Below, piece after piece: positions 56,842-64,000 of a DNA stretch of 64,000 nt. This DNA is from Prevotella sp. E13-27 (GTDB lineage Bacteria; Bacteroidota; Bacteroidia; Bacteroidales; Bacteroidaceae). The notes under the pieces are model-generated. The model ran no database searches, was not told the origin of the DNA, and worked only from the letters and a program-made list of their open reading frames with translations. The stretch spans positions 1,426,001-1,490,000 of the forward strand of contig NZ_JALPSC010000001.1 of assembly GCF_023217965.1 (NCBI RefSeq), in the 5' to 3' direction. A program made the position numbers and the translations under genes. Position 1 is the stretch's first letter, and the number at the start of each line of letters is the position of its first letter.

Positions 56842-58614
56842 ATGAAACAAATAAAATTAATAATCTTACTTGCAACTCTATTTAATATTGTAGGGCAAAA
56901 AGCAAGTGCATATGATTGTAAAATAGATGGCATTTATTATGACCTGACTGAAACTGAAGCGACCGTGACTTCGGGAAAAATCAAGTATTCAGGCGCGTTG
57001 GTAATACCATCTGCCATAGAGTATGAGTCGATTAGCTATAATGTGACAGCCATCGGTGAAAACGCATTCAGGGAATGTAGCGGCTTGACAACCGTCACAA
57101 TACCTTATAGTGTGAAAACACTTGGTGACCAAGCGTTTTATCATTGCTCGAATCTTCATTCTGTCACTATTGGCAGCGGTGTGACAAGTATTGGCAGAAG
57201 TGCATTTATTGAATGCTGTAATCTGTCTGAGATAAAGTGCTTTGCCACTACTCCCCCACAATGTGGAAATTATGCATTTTATCATGTTGACAAAAGTAAG
57301 TGCATACTTAAAGTTCCCTTGGCAAGTATTAGTCTCTATAGGAAAAATGATTTGTGGAATGAGTGGAAAGATTTTACTACTGTTGTAAGTTTGCATCAAT
57401 CTTATAATGTAAATGAATATCTTGACTGTAATGTACATTGGAATGGCGGTTCGTCTGTTGTATTACCATCGGGCAATTATTATGTTCGTAAAGTTGAGGC
57501 CGTTGTGAATAACCATAGCAAGCACAAAATTATCTTACAAGGAGTAGATGCTTATGATGCAGGTGGTAATCCTGTTAATTCTATTACATTTGGAAATAAC
57601 ATCATTGACGGCAACCGTCCAAACAATCCTATAATAACCTTTACATTAAGCGGCACTGGTACAGAGCCGACAGAATTGCCTTGGATGAAAATATACTATC
57701 GTACTGATAAAGGCGAGTATTATTTGAAAGATTCAAGAGAACCTGCTTTTTATCAATCGGATAACACGGTAAGCTATTTCTATTATACTCCTATCTCGTG
57801 GAAATCATTTGATAACGGATATGATTCGTCAACAAATCCGATAACTATTATAAAAGGCTCTACCATACGTGTAATCCCTCATAGAGAAAACAACCAAAGT
57901 TCGGAAGGCTTTGCTATAAAATACACATTAGATGGATCATTCCCTGATTCAGAATACTCTGATAACGTTTGTTATACTGTTTATCATGATGGAGGGGCTC
58001 CCATATATATAGACGAGAATTGTACTCTAAAAATGATTGCCACAGAGGCCCCTTATTCAGGCAGTGAAACAAACGGTGCTTGGCAGGTAAGTCCTATACA
58101 ATATACTGTCAAAGTTGTTGATGGTGGTACGGCAGAAAAGCCATTTACAACTTCTGAGGTTAAGACCCTTTTTGCTACGCTCATGCCAGATTCTGTTACC
58201 AGCACAGACTGGTATGTAAAGGGTAAGGTGGTGTCTATCAAAGAGCAATTTGGCACAAAATATGGTAATGCGACGTTCTATATTTCTGAGGATGGCACAG
58301 AGGATAACCAGTTCTATATATATCGCGCATACTATCTTGGAAACACGCGATATGCTGGTCAGGAAACAGTATTAAACGTAGGCGACGATGTGGTGGTTTG
58401 CGGAAAAATCACAAACTATAAAGGCAACTTGTTAGAAACAAAGCAATTTCAAGCCTATACGGTGTCTATCAACGGTGAGACATCTCTTGGCATTGTTGAT
58501 ATTCAGACTGCCTCAATTAAAGATGACTCCATTTACGACCTTTTCGGCCGACGCCAAACTAACCCCAATAAGGGCCTTTATATTAAAAATGGCAAGAAGG
58601 TAATAGTAAAATAA
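56842..58614 (+). CDS. BspA-like leucine-rich-repeat surface protein with T9SS-type tail
   Basis: The product is 590 residues from MKQIKLIILLATLF; the frame is open further upstream only because it runs in from the HEPN remnant. A signal peptide ends near QKASA. Residues about 25-150 form BspA-type LRR_5 repeats (FRECSGLTTVTIPYSVKTLGD, FYHCSNLHSVTIGSGV). A middle beta-rich region and an OB-fold-like domain (about 450-560, DWYVKGKVVSI...ATFYISEDG) follow. The tail IYDLFGRRQTNPNKGLYI is T9SS-like. It is probably a surface adhesin. No promoter match is obvious upstream. Confidence 0.85.
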   Translation: MKQIKLIILLATLFNIVGQKASAYDCKIDGIYYDLTETEATVTSGKIKYSGALVIPSAIEYESISYNVTAIGENAFRECSGLTTVTIPYSVKTLGDQAFYHCSNLHSVTIGSGVTSIGRSAFIECCNLSEIKCFATTPPQCGNYAFYHVDKSKCILKVPLASISLYRKNDLWNEWKDFTTVVSLHQSYNVNEYLDCNVHWNGGSSVVLPSGNYYVRKVEAVVNNHSKHKIILQGVDAYDAGGNPVNSITFGNNIIDGNRPNNPIITFTLSGTGTEPTELPWMKIYYRTDKGEYYLKDSREPAFYQSDNTVSYFYYTPISWKSFDNGYDSSTNPITIIKGSTIRVIPHRENNQSSEGFAIKYTLDGSFPDSEYSDNVCYTVYHDGGAPIYIDENCTLKMIATEAPYSGSETNGAWQVSPIQYTVKVVDGGTAEKPFTTSEVKTLFATLMPDSVTSTDWYVKGKVVSIKEQFGTKYGNATFYISEDGTEDNQFYIYRAYYLGNTRYAGQETVLNVGDDVVVCGKITNYKGNLLETKQFQAYTVSINGETSLGIVDIQTASIKDDSIYDLFGRRQTNPNKGLYIKNGKKVIVK

Positions 58615-58658
58615 ACGAGACTGTTAGTACAACAGCCTCGTTCTCAACTATTCCTTAT

Positions 58659-58687
58659 GGACTTTTTAGTCCAAATAAAACGATCAA
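58659..58687. repeat. 29-bp dispersed element, copy near higBA
   Basis: It matches the elements at 18289, 41013 and 43861 (GGACTTTTTAGTCC then AAATAAAACGATCAA). A terminator-like hairpin, AACGAG...CTCGTT around GTTAGTACAAC (about 58612-58643), precedes it and ends the BspA-like gene. Confidence 0.85.
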
Positions 58688-58715
58688 CAAACATCTTCTG
58701 TTCATAAGACAACAA

Positions 58716-58740
58716 CGATCAATAAAAATTAAACGGCAGG
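58716..58740. repeat. 25-bp direct repeat, left of higBA
   Basis: CGATCAATAAAAATTAAACG plus GCAGG is identical at 59636-59660, framing the toxin-antitoxin cassette. A hairpin ACGGCAGGCT/AGCCTGCCGT (about 58733-58764) overlaps its end. Confidence 0.9.
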
Positions 58741-58863
58741 CTCCCATTTCAGAAGCCTGCCGTTAGTATGTGAAACAGGTATCAGTCGCTGCTGCTTCAT
58801 GGAAGTTTTTATCGTTCAAAGATAAAAAGTGTTCTAAAATTTGCGAACAATGGAAATAATTCT

Positions 58864-58871
58864 TATCTTTG
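58864..58871 (+). promoter_or_regulatory. -7 element of higBA
   Basis: TATCTTTG matches TAnnTTTG and lies 7 bases before the ATG, giving a nearly leaderless transcript. Confidence 0.65.
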
Positions 58872-58878
58872 CACTCAA

Positions 58879-59202
58879 ATGATAGTAACATTCGAAGAGA
58901 CATATCTAGAGGAACTTTATTCGCAGGGCAAAGCCAATGATAAGAAGCATCGGTTTCAGCCTCAGATTGTCGACAAGTATATCAAGGTGGTTAACCTGAT
59001 GAAACAACAGGAAAATGTACTTGGACTCACAAAATACGGTTCTCTGCACTACGAGAAGCTGGTTGGTGACAAGAAAGGCATTTCTTCAGTAAAGGTGAAT
59101 GACCAGTATCGGATAGAGTTCATAGAAGAAACTGAGGCTGGCAAGCAGATTGCAGCCATTTGTAGTATAACAGAGTTGTCAAATCACTATAAAAAGAAAT
59201 AG
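58879..59202 (+). CDS. HigB-like toxin (RelE/ParE superfamily)
   Basis: The 107-residue protein contains the fold signature seen in HigB-type mRNA interferases: KYGSLHYEKLVGDKKGISSVKVNDQYRIEF, with SVKVNDQYRIEF as the central strands. It lies 12 bases before the antitoxin gene, in the toxin-first order typical of higBA. The protein is probably a ribosome-dependent endoribonuclease, by family. It is intact and flanked by a 25-bp direct repeat. Confidence 0.88.
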   Translation: MIVTFEETYLEELYSQGKANDKKHRFQPQIVDKYIKVVNLMKQQENVLGLTKYGSLHYEKLVGDKKGISSVKVNDQYRIEFIEETEAGKQIAAICSITELSNHYKKK

Positions 59203-59214
59203 GAGAACAGAAAT

Positions 59215-59559
59215 ATGATTACATTAGAAGGTAAAGACCCTATGATGATAGCTAATAACTTGAAGCCATACAAGCCTACGCATCCTGGCGAGGTGTTGAA
59301 GGACGAACTTGAGTTTCGTGGCATTTCTCAGCGAGGACTGGCTAAGAAGATGGGCATCTCGTATTCTGCATTGAATGAGGTGTTGAATGGGAAGCGTGCA
59401 CTCAACCACGAACTGGCGATGATGATGGAGGCTGCGTTAGGCGTTGAAGCAGCTCCACTCTTGGCCATGCAGAACGAGTATGACATGCTGATGGCAGAGC
59501 GTAATGAGTCATTTATGGAGAAGATTAAGAATATTCGCCGTATTGCTGCTATTTTTTAA
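59215..59559 (+). CDS. HigA-like antitoxin
   Basis: The 114-residue protein has the HigA hallmark HPGEVLKDELE followed by a helix-turn-helix (ISQRGLAKKMGISYSALNEVLNGKRAL). It should neutralise the adjacent toxin and repress the operon. A possible downstream start is MIANNLKPYKPTHPGE. A hairpin TCAAGGTGTGT/ACACACCTTGA (about 59575-59611) after the stop is a likely terminator. Confidence 0.92.
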   Translation: MITLEGKDPMMIANNLKPYKPTHPGEVLKDELEFRGISQRGLAKKMGISYSALNEVLNGKRALNHELAMMMEAALGVEAAPLLAMQNEYDMLMAERNESFMEKIKNIRRIAAIF

Positions 59560-59574
59560 TCATTCATTTTGTGT

Positions 59575-59611
59575 CAAGGTGTGTTATTTACTGATGCATG
59601 ACACACCTTGA
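59575..59611 (+). terminator. Terminator-like hairpin after higA
   Basis: TCAAGGTGTGT pairs with ACACACCTTGA across a loop of 15 bases. No long T run follows. Confidence 0.5.
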
Positions 59612-59635
59612 TTCTCTTCACAGAGATTCTCTTTC

Positions 59636-59660
59636 GATCAATAAAAATTAAACGGCAGGT
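59636..59660. repeat. 25-bp direct repeat, right of higBA
   Basis: It is identical to 58716-58740. The rest of 59560-59829 holds only the higA hairpin and an imperfect hairpin GGATTGCACTAACAATAGCGCAATCC near 59766-59791 that could end mdh transcription. Confidence 0.9.
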
Positions 59661-59829
59661 TTCTGAATTCCCATATCTTGTTTGGATTTTGGGCAAAGAT
59701 AGTAATAATTCTCTTTTTCTTTAGTGCTTTGCCACTTACTTTTACAATACTTTATGAAAAATGAAACGGATTGCACTAACAATAGCGCAATCCGTAATGT
59801 GTTTTTATATAGATTTAGAAATCTAATGT

Positions 59830-60816
59830 TTAAAGGTTGGCGTTGTCCTTTGACCAGTCCTCAACAGCAGGGATGATGCCGAGAGAGATGATCTCGTCGC
59901 GCATCTTCTGCAGATGCTCGTAAGATGCCTGAAGTGCAGCCATCTCCTCTGCAGTGCCCTTGGGCTCTGTGTAGTGAACGCCGTCCTTGTCGATAACGGT
60001 AGGCATAGCCATCATCACGTTCTTGAAGCCGAATGCGTTAACATAGCAACCTGCAGGCCACTTGAAAGGCTCGCCGCCCATAGCACCCTCAATCATCTTA
60101 ACAGCCTGATATGCTGGGCTCTGGAATGAAGAACGGCCACGGAGCTTGATGATGATGCTGCCACCCTGTGTAGTCATGTGCTTGATCTCAGCCCAACGCT
60201 CGGCAGAGAGAGGAAGCTCAGAGAGGGGCTTGCCATCGATGAGAGCCTTGCTTGCGAATACTGCCATCTGCTCACCGTGACCACCGTATGTGAAGGCGTT
60301 GGTAACCTTGTCCTGACGAACGCCGAACTCCTGAGCCAGCTGCTGCTGCAGACGGGTAGAGTCGAGAGCTGCCAGAGAGGTGAGCTGGTTGGGCTTCAAA
60401 CCTGAGTGAATCAGAGCAGTCAGAGCGGTAACGTCAGCTGGGTTGAAGATAACTACCACGTGCTTCACGTCGGGGCAGTACTTCTTGATGTTCTCACCGA
60501 AGTCGGCTGCAATCTGACAGTTGCCCTTCAGCAGGTCCTCACGTGTCATGCCTTCCTTACGGGGAGCACCACCTGAAGAGATGATGTACTTTGCACCGGT
60601 GAATGCTTCCTTAGCATCAACGGTGTAAGAGATGTTCGCTTCAGGGAATGCGCAGTGGCACATCTCGTCGTAAACGCCATGAACGCCTGGCTCATAGATA
60701 TCATACAAACAAATGTTGGGGGTCAGACCCAGCATAAGAACACTCTGCACCATGTTAGAACCGATCATACCACCGGCACCAACAATCACAAGTTTCTCGT
60801 CAGTTAAAAATGCCAT
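59830..60816 (-). CDS. mdh: Malate dehydrogenase
   Basis: The 328-residue protein is an NAD-dependent lactate/malate dehydrogenase-type enzyme. It has the dinucleotide motif VGAGGMIGSN at the start, the substrate-binding GGAPRKEGMTREDLL loop, VVIFNPADV and LDSTRL, and the catalytic His in YGGHGEQM. It interconverts malate and oxaloacetate in the cytoplasm, part of the fumarate/succinate branch used by Prevotella. The -7 box TACTTTTG (60860-60867, minus) lies 44 bases upstream. The gene is divergent from the aminopeptidase. Confidence 0.93.
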   Translation of the reverse strand: MAFLTDEKLVIVGAGGMIGSNMVQSVLMLGLTPNICLYDIYEPGVHGVYDEMCHCAFPEANISYTVDAKEAFTGAKYIISSGGAPRKEGMTREDLLKGNCQIAADFGENIKKYCPDVKHVVVIFNPADVTALTALIHSGLKPNQLTSLAALDSTRLQQQLAQEFGVRQDKVTNAFTYGGHGEQMAVFASKALIDGKPLSELPLSAERWAEIKHMTTQGGSIIIKLRGRSSFQSPAYQAVKMIEGAMGGEPFKWPAGCYVNAFGFKNVMMAMPTVIDKDGVHYTEPKGTAEEMAALQASYEHLQKMRDEIISLGIIPAVEDWSKDNANL

Positions 60817-60859
60817 AATTTGTTATTTGTTTATTTGTTTAATGTTTATTTGATTGGTA

Positions 60860-60867
60860 CAAAAGTA
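60860..60867 (-). promoter_or_regulatory. -7 element of mdh
   Basis: TACTTTTG on the minus strand matches TAnnTTTG. Confidence 0.6.
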
Positions 60868-60931
60868 AAAAAAAATTGCGTAACTTGCTAACTATTGCTT
60901 GAATAAATATGTTATTTATTTTAAAAAGGTG

Positions 60932-60939
60932 TATCTTTG
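60932..60939 (+). promoter_or_regulatory. -7 element of the aminopeptidase P gene
   Basis: TATCTTTG matches TAnnTTTG, 31 bases before the ATG at 60970, back to back with the mdh promoter. Confidence 0.65.
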
Positions 60940-60969
60940 CAAAGTGGAAATTGCAAATAAACTAATGAT

Positions 60970-62790
60970 ATGGACATCAATCAGCGATTATCAGCTTTGC
61001 GCGAGGTGATGCAGCGCGAACATCTGTCGGCATTTATCTTTCCGAGTACCGATGCTCATCAAAGCGAATATGTGGCCGACCACTGGAAAAGTCGTGAGTG
61101 GATAAGTGGCTTCAACGGCTCGGCAGGAACGGCTGTAGTTACTATGACGAGCGCTGCCTTGTGGACAGACTCGCGCTATTTCCTTGCTGCCGAAGAGCAG
61201 CTGCGCGGCACGGAGTATAAGCTGATGAAGCTGAAGATTGAGGGCACGCCGACCATTGCCGAGTGGCTGGGACAGGAACTGAAAGAGGTGAGAAGTCCCG
61301 AGGTGGGCATTGACGGCATGGTCTGTTCAACCTCCGAGGTGGAACAGCTTGTCAGCGACCTTCGCCATCAGGGCGGCATCACGCTGCGCACCAACTTCGA
61401 CCCGCTGCAACAGGTGTGGCGCGACCGTCCAGCCTTGCCACTGAACAAGATAGAGGTTCATCCATTGGAGTATGCTGGAGAGGGCTGCACCCAGAAGATT
61501 GCCCGCATACGCCGTGCTCTTCGCGAAAAACATGCCGACGGAATGCTCGTCAGCGCCCTCGATGATATCGCCTGGACACTCAATCTTCGCGGCACCGATG
61601 TCCATTGTACACCAGTGTTCATAGCCTATCTGCTCATATCAACCACTAAGGTGACGCTGTTTACAGACAAGCGTAAACTTTCGAGAGAGGTTGAGGCCTA
61701 TCTTAAAGAGAACAATGTAGAGACTGATGACTACACAAATATAAAGAATGGGCTGAAGAGCTATTTCGAAGAGAATATACTTCTCGACCCCGACGAGACG
61801 AGCTATGTGCTCATGAAAGCCGTTACTCGTAAGGTTATCCGCGAGAGCTCTCCTATACCTGCGATGAAGATTGTGAAAAACGATGCCGAAGTTGCCGGCT
61901 ATCGTCGTGCTATGATTCGCGATGGCGTGGCAATGGTGCGCTTCCTGAAGTGGTTGGAAGAGAGTCTGCTTTCTCCTTCTTCATTAGAAGCTCCTCTTTC
62001 CGAACTCTCCATAGACCGCAAGCTCACCGCCCTGCGTGCTGAACAGCCTCTCTACCGCGATCTGTCGTTTGATACCATTGCCGGTTACGAGGCTCATGGC
62101 GCTATAGTCCACTACGAGGCTACTCCAGAAACCGATGCGGAGATAGAGCCTAAAGGACTGCTGCTGCTCGATAGTGGCGCACAGTATCAGGATGGCACTA
62201 CCGACATCACCCGTACCATAGCTCTTGGACCTGTCACCGATGAGCAGCGCCATGTATATACGCTTGTGTTGAAAGGTCATATCGCCCTGGCACGTGCCGT
62301 GTTCCCTAATCGCACCAAGGGCACGCAGCTCGATGTGCTGGCACGTCAGTTCATGTGGCGCGAAGGACTGAACTATCTCCACGGCACCGGTCACGGCGTG
62401 GGCAGCTACCTCAGCGTTCATGAAGGTCCTCAGCAGATACGAATGGAATGGAAACCGCAACCTCTCGTTGCCAATATGACCATTACCAACGAGCCAGGCA
62501 TCTACCTCGCAGGGCGTTTCGGCGTGCGCATCGAGAACACCATGATTGTGGTGCCTGCCGACACGTCAAAGTTCTTCTCTGTAGATGATGAGGCTGAGCG
62601 TGGCAGCTATCTCCAACTGGAGCCTCTGACTCTCTGTCCGATAGACACGACGCCGATAGTCCCCGGCATGCTTACCGACGATGAGCGCAAATGGCTCAAC
62701 GACTATCATGCCTTGGTATATGAGCGTCTTGCACCGCTGCTCAGCAGTGAAGAACGGGCTTGGCTGAGAGAAAAGACATCAGAATTATAA
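60970..62790 (+). CDS. Xaa-Pro aminopeptidase (aminopeptidase P, M24 family)
   Basis: The 606-residue protein has two creatinase-N-type domains (about 1-310) and a C-terminal M24 metallopeptidase domain with the dinuclear metal ligands in LLDSGAQYQDGTTDITRT (two Asp), GTGHGVG (His), TNEPGIY (Glu) and RIENT (Glu). It releases N-terminal residues linked to proline. The length and two-domain N-terminus match the long eukaryotic-like form common in Bacteroidota. There is no signal peptide, so it is probably cytoplasmic. Confidence 0.94.
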   Translation: MDINQRLSALREVMQREHLSAFIFPSTDAHQSEYVADHWKSREWISGFNGSAGTAVVTMTSAALWTDSRYFLAAEEQLRGTEYKLMKLKIEGTPTIAEWLGQELKEVRSPEVGIDGMVCSTSEVEQLVSDLRHQGGITLRTNFDPLQQVWRDRPALPLNKIEVHPLEYAGEGCTQKIARIRRALREKHADGMLVSALDDIAWTLNLRGTDVHCTPVFIAYLLISTTKVTLFTDKRKLSREVEAYLKENNVETDDYTNIKNGLKSYFEENILLDPDETSYVLMKAVTRKVIRESSPIPAMKIVKNDAEVAGYRRAMIRDGVAMVRFLKWLEESLLSPSSLEAPLSELSIDRKLTALRAEQPLYRDLSFDTIAGYEAHGAIVHYEATPETDAEIEPKGLLLLDSGAQYQDGTTDITRTIALGPVTDEQRHVYTLVLKGHIALARAVFPNRTKGTQLDVLARQFMWREGLNYLHGTGHGVGSYLSVHEGPQQIRMEWKPQPLVANMTITNEPGIYLAGRFGVRIENTMIVVPADTSKFFSVDDEAERGSYLQLEPLTLCPIDTTPIVPGMLTDDERKWLNDYHALVYERLAPLLSSEERAWLREKTSEL

Positions 62791-62799
62791 TTTCGTGTC

Positions 62800-63306
62800 C
62801 TATTCTTCCTTAAGGTACTCTTTTGAATAGGCTACGTAGTGCTCTGCATTGTCGGTCTGACCGGGGCGTGTAGGCTTGATATACTTTGCCGGCACTCCGC
62901 CCCATATCTCGTGAGGGCCCACCTTTGTGTTCTGTAGCACCAGAGCACCGGCAGCCACGATGGCACCTTCGCCAATCTCACATCCGTCTAACAGCGTAGA
63001 GCCCATGCCAATGAGGGCGTGGTCGTGGATGGTGCAGGCATGCACTGTCACATTATGTCCTATCGTCACATAGTTGCCGATATGGGTGGGACCAGTCTCG
63101 TGGGTAACATGAATGCACGAGCCATCCTGCACATTGGTACAGTTGCCAATGGTTATGGGAGCCACGTCGCCGCGTACCACGGCATTGAACCACACCGAGC
63201 ATTCGTCACCCATAGTCACGTCGCCCACAATCGTTGCATTCTCGCTGAAATAGCATTCCTTACCCCACTTGGGGCTCATGCCTTTGTATGATTTTATAAG
63301 TGCCAT
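62800..63306 (-). CDS. Gamma-carbonic-anhydrase-like protein
   Basis: The 168-residue protein is a left-handed beta-helix with hexapeptide repeats. The gamma-CA-type zinc ligands are visible: RGDVAPITIG, then GSCIHVTH and HIGNYVTIGHNVTVHACTIHDHALIGMG with three histidines. Many such proteins have weak or no carbonic anhydrase activity, so the function is open. It is convergent with the aminopeptidase (9-base gap). The -7 box TATCTTTG (63334-63341, minus) lies upstream. Confidence 0.92.
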   Translation of the reverse strand: MALIKSYKGMSPKWGKECYFSENATIVGDVTMGDECSVWFNAVVRGDVAPITIGNCTNVQDGSCIHVTHETGPTHIGNYVTIGHNVTVHACTIHDHALIGMGSTLLDGCEIGEGAIVAAGALVLQNTKVGPHEIWGGVPAKYIKPTRPGQTDNAEHYVAYSKEYLKEE

Positions 63307-63449
63307 AAATCAGATTGTTTCGTTATTCTTTTGCAAAGATACGACTTTTCCGTTATAGCAGCTTAACATAGTCGCAAATATTTTCAGATACTGACAGTTA
63401 TTGATTCGGATGCAGTCAGAAATTCTCATCAAGACAGACTATTATTTTT

Positions 63450-63533
63450 AAATCTGCGTCACAGATTTATAAAACCATGACGTAGATTATTAAATCTGCG
63501 ACGCAGATTATGTAATCCGTGTCGCAGATTTAA
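63450..63533. repeat. Four palindromic words built on AAATCTGCG
   Basis: AAATCTG-CGTCA-CAGATTT (63450-63468), a diverged AACCATGACGTAGATT, AATCTGCG-A-CGCAGATT (63493-63509, perfect) and AATCCGTGTCGCAGATT follow at about 20-22 bp. The rest of 63307-63627 holds only the minus-strand promoter of the gamma-CA gene. Confidence 0.85.
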
Positions 63534-63627
63534 CTATTTTAATCCGGCTAAGAATAATTATTTACCGCAACTCTGCTCTATTTCTGATAGTCTAAGTGGA
63601 TAATCGGAACCCCGTTTTTCAGGTGCT

Positions 63628-63990
63628 TCATTTCATCATTACTTTCTTACTAGTTCCATCAGAATACAAAATCAGATTCACACCAGGCTGTGGCGAAGAC
63701 AACTGCTTACCATTAAGATCAAATACGGCAATTTCTTTTTTGTCTTCTTTTGATGATGTGAAAGTCTTAATGTGTCTAACTTCGTTAGTCTCTTTCACGT
63801 ATTCAAAAACAAAGTGATGATACACATCAGGCTCTACTTCCCTGTCTTCAATGTTGTACTCTGTTCCACTATGTAACTCCCAATCTTCTGGAATATTCTT
63901 TTTGTAGATTTTGTTTGCACCTATTACAATGTATGACTTGTCCTCGACATTGACAAATTGTGGGCTTGCATAATCCACATAATATGGCAA
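63628..63990 (-). CDS. C-terminal part of a secreted protein with T9SS-type tail, 5' end outside window
   Basis: The frame stays open to the right edge (it can be read from 63999 as TIILPYYVDY), so the gene continues beyond the window and 63990 is not its true start. The visible part of about 120 residues ends IAVFDLNGKQLSSPQPGVNL...SKKVMMK, a T9SS-like sorting tail. The upstream segment with VEDKSYIVIGANKIYKK has no recognised domain. Confidence 0.7.
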   Translation of the reverse strand: MPYYVDYASPQFVNVEDKSYIVIGANKIYKKNIPEDWELHSGTEYNIEDREVEPDVYHHFVFEYVKETNEVRHIKTFTSSKEDKKEIAVFDLNGKQLSSPQPGVNLILYSDGTSKKVMMK

Positions 63991-64000
63991 TATGATTGTC

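Overview
The window looks like a chromosomal segment of a Prevotella-like member of the Bacteroidales. The 16S sequence has the Bacteroidota 3' end, most promoters carry the TAnnTTTG -7 box of this phylum, and several secreted proteins end in type IX secretion (T9SS)-like tails. The fine taxonomic placement is inferred by eye, not by alignment.

Bases 1-18,200 are mostly core chromosome: an acyltransferase end, a lipoprotein, a DUF3109 protein, uracil-DNA glycosylase, a giant 1801-residue secreted protein, a complete rRNA operon (16S, tRNA-Ala(GGC), 23S, 5S, terminator), purN, a membrane-bound AraC-type regulator, a cobalamin adenosyltransferase and a small DUF2795 gene. The 3' end of the DUF2795 gene is the key landmark. 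Its last 17 bases recur at 41.1, 43.8 and 53.1 kb, each time ending in the codons EDEY-stop and followed by a terminator hairpin. A tyrosine recombinase fragment lies next to the second copy. I read this as a tandem array of integrated islands at one attachment site.

The first island (18.2-41.1 kb) is AT-rich and mosaic. It holds a truncated PP2C phosphatase; kptA (RNA 2'-phosphotransferase); and a pair of convergent operons at 20.6-27.3 kb. That pair encodes a tryptophanyl-tRNA synthetase, three radical SAM enzymes, a short-chain dehydrogenase, a second aminoacyl-tRNA-synthetase-like protein without a HIGH motif, and a nucleoside phosphorylase-fold enzyme. This is the best candidate in the window for an undescribed biosynthetic system. 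After a dead IS110 element, a degenerate IS630-like fragment and a 278-bp MITE come a carboxyethylornithine-synthase-like enzyme, a small RiPP cassette (unknown partner protein, radical SAM/SPASM maturase, 43-residue precursor), a four-gene module (WG-repeat membrane protein, pseudokinase-AAA+ ATPase, vWA-like lipoprotein, coiled-coil membrane protein), an ADP-ribosylglycohydrolase and an Abi_2/AbiF-type HEPN protein with a structured 5' leader. Three of these units share a TTTCAAGGTTGCA-type box 27-28 bp upstream of the -7 element, which suggests common control.

The next segment (41.1-43.8 kb) has the recombinase remnant, a RhuM protein, a frameshifted PH-domain membrane protein and an XRE regulator with a twin palindromic operator. 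The 43.8-53.1 kb segment has a three-gene secreted-protease operon (S8 subtilase, C11 clostripain-like lipoprotein, three-repeat lipoprotein), remnants of an ATP-binding transcriptional-regulator family, an esterase operon and a GatB/YqeY gene.

Beyond 53.2 kb there are toxin-antitoxin remnants, an unusual Na/Pi cotransporter fused to a PhoB-type DNA-binding domain, a BspA-like surface protein inserted into a HEPN/MNT toxin-antitoxin locus, a higBA cassette framed by a 25-bp direct repeat, then core genes again: malate dehydrogenase, an aminopeptidase P, a gamma-carbonic-anhydrase-like protein and a partial secreted protein at the right edge.
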